A program made the translations under genes and the position numbers. Source: Cellulomonas sp. (GTDB lineage Bacteria; Actinomycetota; Actinomycetes; Actinomycetales; Cellulomonadaceae). From it: a stretch of 11,534 nucleotides of DNA. Below, piece by piece: positions 1 through 6,407 of the stretch; within the stretch, counting starts at the first letter, position 1, and each line of letters starts with the position of its first letter. The stretch is taken from positions 1-11,534 of the forward strand of contig DAIDJQ010000127.1 of assembly GCA_027451305.1 (NCBI GenBank), written 5' to 3'. The notes beneath the pieces were generated by a model. The model was not told the origin of the DNA. It did not search any database and saw nothing but the letters and a program-made list of their open reading frames with translations.

Positions 1-419
1 CCGACGGCGGTCACCGGCGAGGCACCGAGCAGCGGACCGATGTGGTGGCGCAGGTAACGCCCGTACGACGCTCGCGCGTTCGGGCCGATCCCGGTGAGCA
101 GGTCGATGTGCTCGCGAACCAGAGCCGCGATCGTCGGGCCGCTGGGCGGCACGGCCGTGAATGCGGATGGCGCAGCACGCGGCGTCGACGCTGCCGCAAT
201 AGCGGCGTGCGCCGATTGTGGAGACACAGAAATGGACGCGGCAATCTCTGCCGCGTCCTTAGCGTGTCCGTGGGCCGCCTCGAGCAGCTCCATCGCCACC
301 CGAGCCTCGTTGCGCGAGGCGTAGGTCATGGAGGACTGACGCCCCGTTCGCGGGTCGCGCCAGAGCACCGCGTAGGCGGTGCTGCCGTCGGCACGACGAC
401 GCTCACGAAGGGACGCCAT
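1..419 (-). CDS. Tyrosine site-specific integrase, N-terminal part (runs off the left edge)
   Basis: This reading frame is open from an ATG at 419 to the edge, giving 139 visible residues. It begins MASLRERRRADGS followed by YAVLWRDPRTGRQSS, the amino-terminal arm-binding fold common in actinobacterial phage and island integrases. Residues about 95-139 (TIAALVREHIDLL..., YGRYLRHHIGPLLG) resemble the start of the SAM-like core-binding domain. The catalytic domain with its Arg/His/Tyr residues lies outside the window, so activity cannot be judged. An in-frame stop lies upstream and no other ATG, GTG or TTG follows it, which fixes the start. No good Shine-Dalgarno sequence precedes it. Codons such as ATT, TCT, CCA, CAA and GCT cluster at residues 60-78, unlike the strongly G/C-ending codons of the neighbours, consistent with transfer. 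The start is only 98 bp from the tmRNA 3' end, so the gene probably belongs to an element integrated at ssrA. Confidence 0.82.
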   Translation of the reverse strand, partial: MASLRERRRADGSTAYAVLWRDPRTGRQSSMTYASRNEARVAMELLEAAHGHAKDAAEIAASISVSPQSAHAAIAAASTPRAAPSAFTAVPPSGPTIAALVREHIDLLTGIGPNARASYGRYLRHHIGPLLGASPVTAV

Positions 420-447
420 AGGCGTGAGAGTCCGCCCGCACGGCCAC

Positions 448-480
448 CCGTGTCAACGAACCCGGGGTCCGTGTCAACGA
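448..480. repeat. Two 12-bp direct repeats, possible integrase arm-type sites
   Basis: The 12-mer CCGTGTCAACGA occurs at 448-459 and again at 469-480, a 21-bp period or two helical turns. On the minus strand it reads TCGTTGACACGG. Both copies lie between the integrase start and the tmRNA 3' end, where tyrosine integrases and excisionases usually bind. The repeat is seen directly; its role as an arm-type site is inferred. On the minus strand TTGACA also resembles a -35 box, but I found no matching -10 element. Confidence 0.5.
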
Positions 481-493
481 GATCAGCGCCGTA

Positions 494-545
494 CGGGACG
501 AACCCGCAGGCCAGGCGTGGTGGAGGTGGCGGGAATCGAACCCGC
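494..545. repeat. Imperfect copy of the tmRNA T-arm next to the real one
   Basis: The sequence CGGGACGAACCCGC at 494-507 matches the T-arm of tmRNA, CGGGAATCGAACCCGC at 530-545, except for a 2-nt deletion. The core CGAACCCG appears a third time at 457-464. The copy at 494-507 lies outside the tmRNA, on the island side. It may be a remnant of an earlier attachment site, a secondary integrase core site, or chance similarity in GC-rich DNA. Confidence 0.35.
518..545. other. Probable attachment site (att core within the 3' end of ssrA)
   Basis: The 3' acceptor and T-arm of tmRNA lie directly beside an integrase gene. Integration at the 3' end of ssrA is well known for islands and prophages; the incoming element restores the RNA's 3' end, and here the acceptor stem pairs fully. 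The exact core cannot be set from one junction. A second copy of part of 518-545 at the far end of the island, outside the window, would define it. Confidence 0.5.
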
Positions 546-751
546 GTCCGATGACACTAAACCAGGGCTTCTCCGGGCGCATTCTGCTGCGCTTTTCTCA
601 GCCCCCACGATCACACAGACAAGTCGTGGACAGGCTCAGTCAGCTGAAAGTCCCCACAACGTCACTGACGAACGCTGTGAGCAGTGGCTTCCTAGATGAC
701 GTCAGGAACCGAGTCGGAAGCTAGCTCGGGCTGGCGGACTTCACAGCTCGC

Positions 752-790
752 TCAGGCGGCGAGGGCGAAGTCGGTGCGCGATGTATTGGC
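752..790 (-). other. tmRNA proteolysis-tag reading frame
   Basis: The frame starts at a GCC resume codon at 790 and stops at TGA at 752-754. It encodes ANTSRTDFALAA. The hydrophobic ...ALAA terminus is the usual degron for ClpXP-type proteases, and AN...FALAA endings are common in Actinobacteria. The resume codon follows the A-rich unpaired stretch CCCATAGGT. Where trans-translation starts is inferred by comparison with known tmRNAs. Confidence 0.88.
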
Positions 791-939
791 ACCTATGGGT
801 TTGCGCGGATCGTTAACGAGATAACCGTGCGTCCTCGGCCCGCTTCCCCTGGATCGGCGACCACCGTCGAAACCGATCACCCCCATGTTCAGTTTTCAAG
901 CACCGCCCTCTCAGGCGGCAGGTCGATCTTACGCGACAA

Positions 940-983
940 CGCCGGGCGTGCCTCGCTCATTCCCGCGAGGGCCCCGCCCGGCG
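940..983 (-). terminator. Two-part GC-rich stem-loop after the HtrA gene
   Basis: A 9-bp perfect stem (940-948 with 975-983) encloses a second 6-bp stem (951-956 with 965-970, CCTCGC/GCGAGG) around an 8-nt loop. The structure begins 17 nt after the stop codon of the protease gene and ends about 55 nt before the tmRNA 5' end. No proper U-tract follows on the minus strand, only TTGT. It fits a U-poor actinobacterial terminator separating the protease gene from ssrA, but another RNA role is possible. Confidence 0.55.
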
Positions 984-1000
984 CCGTCGGTCGAGCCCGG

Positions 1001-2560
1001 TCAGGCCACCGGGCCCTGCACCAGCGTCACCGTGGCGGTGTGGCTGGTGCCCGTGCTGGCGGCCGTCCAGGTGATGCTCACCTTGTCACCCGGCTTGTAG
1101 CCGGCCAGCAGGGTGGACAGCTGGTCCGCGGAACTCACCGTGCTGCTGTTCACCTTGGTGATCGTGTCGCCGGCCGCGAGGCCGGCGTTGGCAGCCGGCG
1201 TGCTGGCGATCACTCCGGCGATCGTCGCGCCGCTCGTCGTGCTCGTCGAGCCGCCTGCGTTCCCGTAGCCGGACGCGATCTGCGACGACGAGGCGATCGA
1301 GACGCCCAGGAACGCCGGGTACCCGATGACCACGTCGGAGGAGGCCTGCCCGCTCTCGATCTGCTTGACGATCGTCATCGCGTTCTGGATGTCGATCGCG
1401 TACGCCACCGTCGAGCCGGTCCCGCTGGATGCCGCCGTGGTGATCCCTACCACCTGCCCGGCCGAGTCCAGCACGGGACCACCGGAGTCACCGCTGACCA
1501 CCGACGCGGAGAACTCGATCAGCCCGGAGAGCGTCTCGGCTGACGCCGCATCCGTCGACGCGGTCATCGTCTGGTCGGTCGCCGTCACGGAACCCGCCGC
1601 TGCGACGAGCGTCCCGGTCCCCTCCGCGTTGCCGATCGCCGTGATGGCCTCACCGTTGGTGACACCGTTCGTGTCGAGGGTCACCGGGGTCAACCCGCTG
1701 GCGCCCTGCAGCTTGATCAGCGCGACGTCCGCGGTCTTGTCGGTACCCAGCACCGTGGCCGTGTACGTCTTGCCGGTGGACTGCACCGTCACCTGGATGG
1801 CGGTGGCGTTCTCGACCACGTGGTTGTTGGTCAGCACCAGGCCGTCGGCGGACAGGATCATCCCGGTTCCGGCCGACGTCGCGTTCTCGTAGCCCAGCGT
1901 GCTAGTGACGGTGACCACGCCGACCTGCTGCGCCGCGGTCGCGGTGGTCGCCGCGGAGGTCCCAGTCCCGGTGGACGAGGATCCCGACGAGCCCGACGAG
2001 CCCGCCGACCCAGCCGAGCCCGCCGACCCACCGGGCACGAGCCCGCCGCGGTCCCGGTAGCCGTAGCCGTCCTGCGCCCAGCTCCACGGCGCCCGGTCGT
2101 CCGTCGCGGTGGTGGCGGTGCTGGACTGCGTGGCGGTCGGCCTGGTCGCGGCGCCGATCAGCAGTGCCGCCGCGATCACGGCGGCGGCCGAGCTCCCGAC
2201 GATGGCCCGACGACGACGGATCCGGCGCCGCGGGTCGACGGCCAGGTGCTCGTCGGGAAGCGCTGCTGCCATCGGGTAGCCGTACGCACCTGGGACGGCG
2301 TACGGACCCGGGACGGCGTCGGGGTCGGCGGCCATCGGCGCGGCTCCGACCGGGACGGCGACCGGTTCGGCCGGTCCGGGCTCGGGCGCGACGCCGACCG
2401 GCTCCGTGGACCCGGTCCCGGTCCCCCTCTGCTCGACGACCGCGGGCTGGTTCCCGGCCGGCTCGGCCGGGACTGCGCCCGGCGGTGCCGCGATCGGCTG
2501 AACGATCGGCTCGGCGTCCCCCTGCGGGCCGCCCACCTGCTGCGGATCCTGCTCGGACAT
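1001..2560 (-). CDS. Membrane-anchored HtrA/DegP-like serine protease with PDZ domain
   Basis: This 519-residue trypsin-fold protease (S1C type) probably works outside the membrane in envelope protein quality control. The triad is visible: His247 in LTNNHVV, Asp278 in TADVALI and Ser359 in SGDSGGP. Residues 1-115 are Pro/Ala/Gly-rich and likely cytoplasmic. A basic cluster RRRIRRRR (111-118) precedes one membrane segment at about 119-138. A Ser/Gly linker with GSAGSAGSAGSSGSSG repeats (about 180-195) leads to the protease domain (about 212-400) and a PDZ domain (about 415-515, AGLAAGDTITKVN). The ATG at 2560 is chosen because GGAGGT lies 8 nt upstream; the longer frame to 2716 has low-complexity coding and no such site. 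The gene follows the ligase gene after 178 bp and probably has its own promoter. The natural substrate is unknown. Confidence 0.92.
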   Translation of the reverse strand: MSEQDPQQVGGPQGDAEPIVQPIAAPPGAVPAEPAGNQPAVVEQRGTGTGSTEPVGVAPEPGPAEPVAVPVGAAPMAADPDAVPGPYAVPGAYGYPMAAALPDEHLAVDPRRRIRRRRAIVGSSAAAVIAAALLIGAATRPTATQSSTATTATDDRAPWSWAQDGYGYRDRGGLVPGGSAGSAGSAGSSGSSGSSSTGTGTSAATTATAAQQVGVVTVTSTLGYENATSAGTGMILSADGLVLTNNHVVENATAIQVTVQSTGKTYTATVLGTDKTADVALIKLQGASGLTPVTLDTNGVTNGEAITAIGNAEGTGTLVAAAGSVTATDQTMTASTDAASAETLSGLIEFSASVVSGDSGGPVLDSAGQVVGITTAASSGTGSTVAYAIDIQNAMTIVKQIESGQASSDVVIGYPAFLGVSIASSSQIASGYGNAGGSTSTTSGATIAGVIASTPAANAGLAAGDTITKVNSSTVSSADQLSTLLAGYKPGDKVSITWTAASTGTSHTATVTLVQGPVA

Positions 2561-2567
2561 CGTGTCC

Positions 2568-2573
2568 ACCTCC
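2568..2573 (-). promoter_or_regulatory. Ribosome binding site deciding the HtrA start
   Basis: On the minus strand GGAGGT lies 8 nt before the ATG at 2560, within GGGGAGGTGG. It is among the strongest Shine-Dalgarno sequences in the window. It excludes the in-frame upstream ATG at 2716 as the main start. Confidence 0.8.
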
Positions 2574-2698
2574 CCGCCGCCGTCACCCTGACGTCGACAG
2601 TGACCATCAGACCTCGCCAGTCCGGGAGAGCACTGGACGGTCGATGTGCGGTTCCTGTGCACCGCGGCCGAGCCTGGGAGGGACCTGACCGTCACTCC

Positions 2699-2711
2699 GC
2701 GGCGCAGCCGC
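2699..2711 (-). terminator. Small hairpin after the ligase gene
   Basis: GCGGC-GCA-GCCGC forms a 5-bp stem with a 3-nt loop, 28-40 nt past the ligase stop codon. It lacks a U-tract and is short. It could help end the ligase transcript, but the evidence is weak. Confidence 0.25.
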
Positions 2712-2738
2712 TGCACGGCCGGTCGGGCGGTTGACGGC

Positions 2739-3794
2739 TCAGCGCCCGGCCAGCACGTCCACCAGGTCGTACGTCACCGGCTCGTCGAGCTGCGCGTAGG
2801 TGCACGAGCCCGGGTCGCGGTCCGGTCGCCACCGGCGCAGCTGCGCGGTGTGCCGGAACCGGTCGCCCTCGAGGTGGTCGTACGCCACCTCCACCACGAG
2901 CTCCGGCCGCAACGGAACGAACGACAGGTCACGGTCGTGCGCCCACCGGCTGTGCTCCGCCTCGCGCGGTGTACGGCCGGCCGCCATCGCTCCCCACGGA
3001 TGGTCGTCGAGCGTGGTCACCAGGGGCGCCAGCTCGGTGAGCAGCTCCCGACGACGAGCCATCGAGAACGCGCCGACCACCCCGACCGAGGCCAGCACCC
3101 CGTCCGGTCGGTACAGCCCCAGCAGCAGCGACCCCACCGCATCGGCACCGGAGGAGTGCAACCGGTACCCGGCCACCACGCAGTCCGCGGTGCGCTCGTG
3201 CTTGATCTTCGTCATCACGCGCTTGCCCGGCTGGTAGGTGCCCCCCGGGTCCTTCGCCACCACGCCGTCCAGCCCGGCGCCCTCGAACTGCTCGAACCAC
3301 CGCTGCGCCCGCGACAGGTCGTCGGTCTGCGGGGTGACCGAGACGGTGTCGCCCGGCCCGACCAGGCCCTCGAGCACGGCGCGCCGCTCACCGAACGGCC
3401 GGGCCCGCAGGTCGTCGTCACCCACCGCGAGCACGTCGAAAAGCACCAGGCGGGCGGGCGTCTCCGCCGCCAGCAGCCGTACCCGCGACGCGGCGGGGTG
3501 CACGCGCTGCAGCAGCGCCTCGAAGTCCAGGCCGGTGTGGCGCGTGGACGGCACCACGATCTCTCCGTCCACCACCACCCGGTCCGGAAGCTGGGCGCGT
3601 ACCGCCTCGACCACCTCGGGGAAGTACCGCTGCATCGGCTTGGTGTTCCGCGAGCCGATCTCCACCTCGTCGCCGTCACGGAAGACGACCGACCGGAACC
3701 CGTCCCACTTCGGCTCGTACAGCAGACCGGGCGGGATGGACGACGACACCTTCGCCAGCATCGGGTCGACTGGCGGCATCACCGGCAGGTCCAT
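2739..3794 (-). CDS. ligC: ATP-dependent DNA ligase, LigC type
   Basis: The enzyme seals nicks by forming a ligase-AMP intermediate. At 351 residues it has only the catalytic core of the small LigC enzymes: a nucleotidyltransferase domain (about 1-210) and an OB-fold (about 215-330). The adenylated lysine is Lys29 in EPKWDGFR. Further motifs are GSRN (47-50), DGEIV (76-80), LVLFDVLA (116-123), GLDGVVAK (174-181) and TKIKHERT (195-202). No LigD-type polymerase or nuclease domains are fused. LigC enzymes of mycobacteria have been linked to excision repair and gap filling with a stand-alone PrimPol; no such partner or Ku is in the window. The start ATG lies 56 nt after the preceding gene, so co-transcription is likely, although the ribosome binding site is poor. 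The main replicative ligase is presumably an NAD-dependent LigA elsewhere. Confidence 0.92.
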   Translation of the reverse strand: MDLPVMPPVDPMLAKVSSSIPPGLLYEPKWDGFRSVVFRDGDEVEIGSRNTKPMQRYFPEVVEAVRAQLPDRVVVDGEIVVPSTRHTGLDFEALLQRVHPAASRVRLLAAETPARLVLFDVLAVGDDDLRARPFGERRAVLEGLVGPGDTVSVTPQTDDLSRAQRWFEQFEGAGLDGVVAKDPGGTYQPGKRVMTKIKHERTADCVVAGYRLHSSGADAVGSLLLGLYRPDGVLASVGVVGAFSMARRRELLTELAPLVTTLDDHPWGAMAAGRTPREAEHSRWAHDRDLSFVPLRPELVVEVAYDHLEGDRFRHTAQLRRWRPDRDPGSCTYAQLDEPVTYDLVDVLAGR

Positions 3795-3850
3795 CGCGCC
3801 AGTCTCATGCAGCCCTCACGTCCCAGCCAGCCACCACGTCGACGCCGCGC

Positions 3851-5821
3851 CTACCAGCCGCCGCCTCCCCCGCCGCCGACCCCCCCGCCGGAGAACCCGC
3901 CACCGAACCCGGAACCCCCGGAAGCCCCCGGCGTCGGTGCCGACAGCGACTGCGTCGCGATCGCCGAGAACCGGTCCATCGCCCCGGCGAAGCTCTGTGC
4001 CCAGAAGAACCCGGCACCGGCGTCGTAGCAGCCCGTGTACCAGGTGGGCTGGGCGACGGCCCGGCCCTGGGCCGCGAGCTCCGCGAACACCCGCGCCCAC
4101 CGGTCCGCCAGGCCGAACACGATCGCGTAGGGCAGGTACCGGCTGAAGATGTCCTGCCCCTCCTCGAACCGGAGCTGGTTGGCCTCGGCCGTGGCCAGGT
4201 AGCGCCGGAACCCCAGGGCCTGCGCCAGCACCGCCGTCCCGTCCGCCGTCCGCGCCGGCGCCCTGCGGGCCAGCAGAAGCACCAGGAGCCCGACGAGCAC
4301 CACCGCGATACCGACCAGGCCGACCCCGCGGAGCTGGACGGCGACTGCCAACGGCACGGCCGTCGCTGCCAGGCCCGACGCGGCGAGCAGGCCGCCCGCC
4401 ACACGCCAGCGCCGCCGCGCCGCCTGCGGATCACTGCGGAACCAGCCCCGCTCGGTCACGTGCTGGTAGAGGCTGCGTTGCACCGCCGCCATCGACGCAG
4501 CGAAGGTGGTGCGCAGCTCGGAGAGGCGCACCTGTCGACGACCGGCGAACACCGACCCGAGCAGCGAGGTCTCGAAACCGAGCAGCGAGCTGTCAGGGTC
4601 GCGCAGCTGCACCAGCGACCAGTCCTTGGGCTTCTTGGCGGGGTCACGCCGCGGCACCTCCTCGATGCGCAGGTACCCGCGGACCGCCAGGTCCACCAGC
4701 GTCGCCGTGACGTCCGTCGCATTCGCCTGCTCGTCCACCAGCGTGCCGACGGCGCCGGGACCGGTGCCCTCCGGAGGCGTGAGCTGCACGGCGACCGCCT
4801 GGCGCCCGCGCAGCCCGGTGGTCACCTGCTGACCGTCGGCCGGCCGCAACCCCGGGGTCAGGCCGAGGTACGCCTGGTCTCGACCGGTCCGCAGGACGCG
4901 CTGCACCGCGACGACGGCGCCGGCCACCAGCACCACCAGCGCAGCGATCCCCCCGAGGCTGAACGGCTGCAGGGCGGCCGCGGGGTCGTACCGGGGGCCC
5001 AGGATCGGCTTGGCCTGGAAGGTGCCACCGGGCCACCCGGTGACCACCGACCACTGCTGACCGACGTCCACGACGTCCTGCGCGAACCGCGCCCCGCTGC
5101 CCTCCACGGCGGCCGACGTGCACGGGTCGGTGCTGCCGTAGCTGCCCACGTAGCACGCGGCACCCACCGCGGACGCGGGCCCCGTCACCGCCAGCGACAG
5201 GTGCGAGATCGGCACCGCCCAGCCGGAGCCGATGACGTTCCAGTACAGCTCGTCACCACTGTGCTGGCTGTTGGCCGGGTTGAGCCAGCCGTCGACCGTG
5301 TACGCGATGCGGTACGTCTGGACGCCCTGCACGTTGCCGTTGTTCTGGTCGCCGATGCGCAGGGTGATGGCGTTCTGGTCGCTGGTCCGGTTGAGGTGCG
5401 CCGGGGCGCCGGTCGGGCTGGACGCCGTGATGTCGCTGTACCGGTAGAGCCGGTCGTGGCTGTCGTCGTACCGCTGCCGCGTCGGGAGCGTCAGCTGCGG
5501 CCCGTGCCCGGGGTCGTTGCCGAAGTCGAAGTCCAGGTCGATGGTGACGCGGGTCCGCCCGTCCGCGGAGACGTCCGCGGTGACCGCGTACCGGGTGACC
5601 TCCCGGCCGGCGGACATGTCCCCCGGGACACGCACCAGGCCGGCAGCCGCGGTCGCGGCAACGGCCGATGCCGATGCCGATGACACGGCCGCGGTCCGCG
5701 GTGCAGCGAGCGCGGGCCGTGCGACCTCGACCAGGCCGGCGGTCATCGCCGCGAGGAGCCCGAGGCCGGTCAGTCCCGCGGTCGCTGCACGCCTCAGGCC
5801 CCGAGGCCCGCTCGTCCTCAA
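3851..5821 (-). CDS. DUF2207-family predicted membrane protein
   Basis: This 656-residue protein matches the architecture of DUF2207 proteins, whose function is not established. A signal sequence (basic GLRR, hydrophobic to about residue 36, cleavage likely near ALA-AP at 39-40) is followed by a large extracellular beta-rich domain (about 60-280: [37 protein letters not shown]). A membrane helix lies near 286-306. A cytoplasmic segment with a winged-helix-like stretch ([18 protein letters not shown]) follows, then two more helices (about 475-519) and a cytoplasmic tail. The C-terminus is the typical Gly-rich [17 protein letters not shown]. The TTG at 5821 overlaps the smpB stop as TTGA and gives a complete signal peptide; the next ATG would cut into it. 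Translational coupling to smpB is therefore likely. Two extracellular cysteines ([13 protein letters not shown]) may form a disulfide. Confidence 0.87.
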   Translation of the reverse strand: MRTSGPRGLRRAATAGLTGLGLLAAMTAGLVEVARPALAAPRTAAVSSASASAVAATAAAGLVRVPGDMSAGREVTRYAVTADVSADGRTRVTIDLDFDFGNDPGHGPQLTLPTRQRYDDSHDRLYRYSDITASSPTGAPAHLNRTSDQNAITLRIGDQNNGNVQGVQTYRIAYTVDGWLNPANSQHSGDELYWNVIGSGWAVPISHLSLAVTGPASAVGAACYVGSYGSTDPCTSAAVEGSGARFAQDVVDVGQQWSVVTGWPGGTFQAKPILGPRYDPAAALQPFSLGGIAALVVLVAGAVVAVQRVLRTGRDQAYLGLTPGLRPADGQQVTTGLRGRQAVAVQLTPPEGTGPGAVGTLVDEQANATDVTATLVDLAVRGYLRIEEVPRRDPAKKPKDWSLVQLRDPDSSLLGFETSLLGSVFAGRRQVRLSELRTTFAASMAAVQRSLYQHVTERGWFRSDPQAARRRWRVAGGLLAASGLAATAVPLAVAVQLRGVGLVGIAVVLVGLLVLLLARRAPARTADGTAVLAQALGFRRYLATAEANQLRFEEGQDIFSRYLPYAIVFGLADRWARVFAELAAQGRAVAQPTWYTGCYDAGAGFFWAQSFAGAMDRFSAIATQSLSAPTPGASGGSGFGGGFSGGGVGGGGGGGW

Positions 5822-6288
5822 CGATCCCGCCGCTCCCGGATGGCGCGTTGCGACTCGAGGTTGTCCTGGCGCTCGCGCAGCGCCTGCCGCTTGTCCCACT
5901 CCCGCTTGCCGCGCGCGAGTGCGATCTCCACCTTGGCGCGCCCGTCGAGGAAGTACAGCGCGAGCGGGACGATCGTCTGACCCTTCGCCTGGGTGCCGAT
6001 CGCGAGCCGCTCGATCTCCTCGCGGTGCAACAGCAGCTTGCGCTTGCGTCGCGGCGCGTGGTTGGTCCAGGTGCCCTGCGTGTACTCGGGGATGTGCACC
6101 CCGTGCAGCCACGCCTCGCCGCCGTCGATCTCGCACCAGCCGTCGGTCAGGGAGGCCCGGCCCGCCCGGAGCGCCTTCACCTCGGTGCCGGACAGCACGA
6201 TCCCGGCCTCGAAGACGTCCTCGATGGTGTAGTCGTGGCGGGCCTTGCGGTTGGCCGCGACGAGGCTGCGCCCGGTCGGCTTGACCAC
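5818..6288 (-). CDS. smpB: SsrA-binding protein SmpB
   Basis: SmpB binds the tRNA-like part of tmRNA, guides it into the empty A site of a stalled ribosome and is essential for trans-translation. The 156-residue product has the expected OB-fold: NRKARHDY near the start, [17 protein letters not shown], the LHGVHIPEY segment, and [27 protein letters not shown], followed by the basic tail ([22 protein letters not shown] in two pieces) that enters the mRNA channel. The start is GTG at 6288, with GGGAGGG 7 nt upstream. Length and motifs are normal. Its RNA partner ssrA lies 5 kb downstream on the same strand, and ftsEX lies upstream, the usual actinobacterial order. The stop codon overlaps the start of the DUF2207 gene by 4 nt. 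Confidence 0.97.
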   Translation of the reverse strand: MVKPTGRSLVAANRKARHDYTIEDVFEAGIVLSGTEVKALRAGRASLTDGWCEIDGGEAWLHGVHIPEYTQGTWTNHAPRRKRKLLLHREEIERLAIGTQAKGQTIVPLALYFLDGRAKVEIALARGKREWDKRQALRERQDNLESQRAIRERRDR

Positions 6289-6311
6289 CGTGCCGCCCTC
6301 CCCTCGTCGGC

Positions 6312-6328
6312 CCCACCCTCGCGGTGGG
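6312..6328. other. Hairpin just upstream of the smpB ribosome binding site
   Basis: CCCACC at 6312-6317 pairs with GGTGGG at 6323-6328 around a 5-nt loop (CTCGC). The structure lies only 7 nt before the GAGGGGAGGG ribosome binding region of smpB on the minus strand. It may modulate smpB translation or be a weak terminator from the M23 gene; there is no U-tract. Confidence 0.3.
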
Positions 6329-6336
6329 CCCCCGAG

Positions 6337-6342
6337 AGCCTA
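6337..6342 (-). promoter_or_regulatory. Candidate -10 element for smpB
   Basis: The minus strand reads TGTGTAGGCT, in which TAGGCT fits the TANNNT pattern of actinobacterial -10 boxes and TGTG gives an extended-type context. No convincing -35 is present 16-18 nt upstream. It sits in the 119-bp gap before smpB, where a promoter would be expected. Confidence 0.3.
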
Positions 6343-6388
6343 CACAGCAGCCGGTCCCGACGCAGGCGGATAACGGACGGAGCAGGTC

Positions 6389-6406
6389 GCTGCGAAGACC
6401 CGCAGC
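6389..6406 (-). terminator. Hairpin directly after the M23 peptidase stop codon
   Basis: GCTGCG (6389-6394) and CGCAGC (6401-6406) form a perfect 6-bp stem with a 6-nt loop, starting 1 nt past the stop codon at 6408-6410. The minus strand continues GACCTGCTCC, without a U-tract. It may be a U-poor terminator that ends the ftsEX-M23 unit before smpB. Confidence 0.4.
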
Positions 6407-6407
6407 C

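Larger units (their letters stand above)
518..884 (-). ncRNA. ssrA: Transfer-messenger RNA (tmRNA)
   Basis: This RNA rescues stalled ribosomes together with SmpB, acting first as an alanyl-tRNA mimic and then as a short mRNA. The 5' end GGGGGTGATCGGTTTCGAC is at 884 and the 3' end ...CACCTCCACCA at 518, giving 367 nt. The 7-bp acceptor stem GGGGGUG/CACCUCC pairs completely, with a G-U wobble at the third pair, the alanine identity element of AlaRS. The T-arm is GCGGG-TTCGATT-CCCGC and CCA is encoded. The tag frame is given separately. The smpB gene lies about 5 kb upstream on the same strand. The RNA precedes the integrase on the left, so its native downstream terminator has probably been displaced by the insertion. 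Confidence 0.96.

Noticed and set aside
42..554. Plus-strand open frame opposite the integrase and crossing into tmRNA
   Set aside because: It runs into the tmRNA gene and gives an arginine-rich product without domains; the minus frame is a clear integrase.
903..918. CCGCC/GGCGG hairpin near the tmRNA 5' end as a terminator or riboswitch
   Set aside because: Only 5 bp, no U-tract, and it falls in the expected ssrA promoter region; it is likely chance.
1975..2025. Short tandem repeats considered as a CRISPR or minisatellite
   Set aside because: They encode the Gly/Ser linker of the protease and are too short and irregular for an array; no CRISPR is present in the window.
2561..2716. N-terminal extension of the HtrA reading frame to an ATG at 2716
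   Set aside because: The extension has no protein-like conservation or ribosome binding site, whereas the ATG at 2560 has GGAGGT 8 nt upstream.
4460..5683. Plus-strand open frame of 407 codons opposite the DUF2207 gene
   Set aside because: Antisense shadow typical of high-GC genomes; the minus strand encodes a recognisable family.
5822..6316. Extension of the DUF2207 frame across the whole smpB region
   Set aside because: It is an arginine-rich shadow of smpB in another frame; the TTG at 5821 gives a normal signal peptide.
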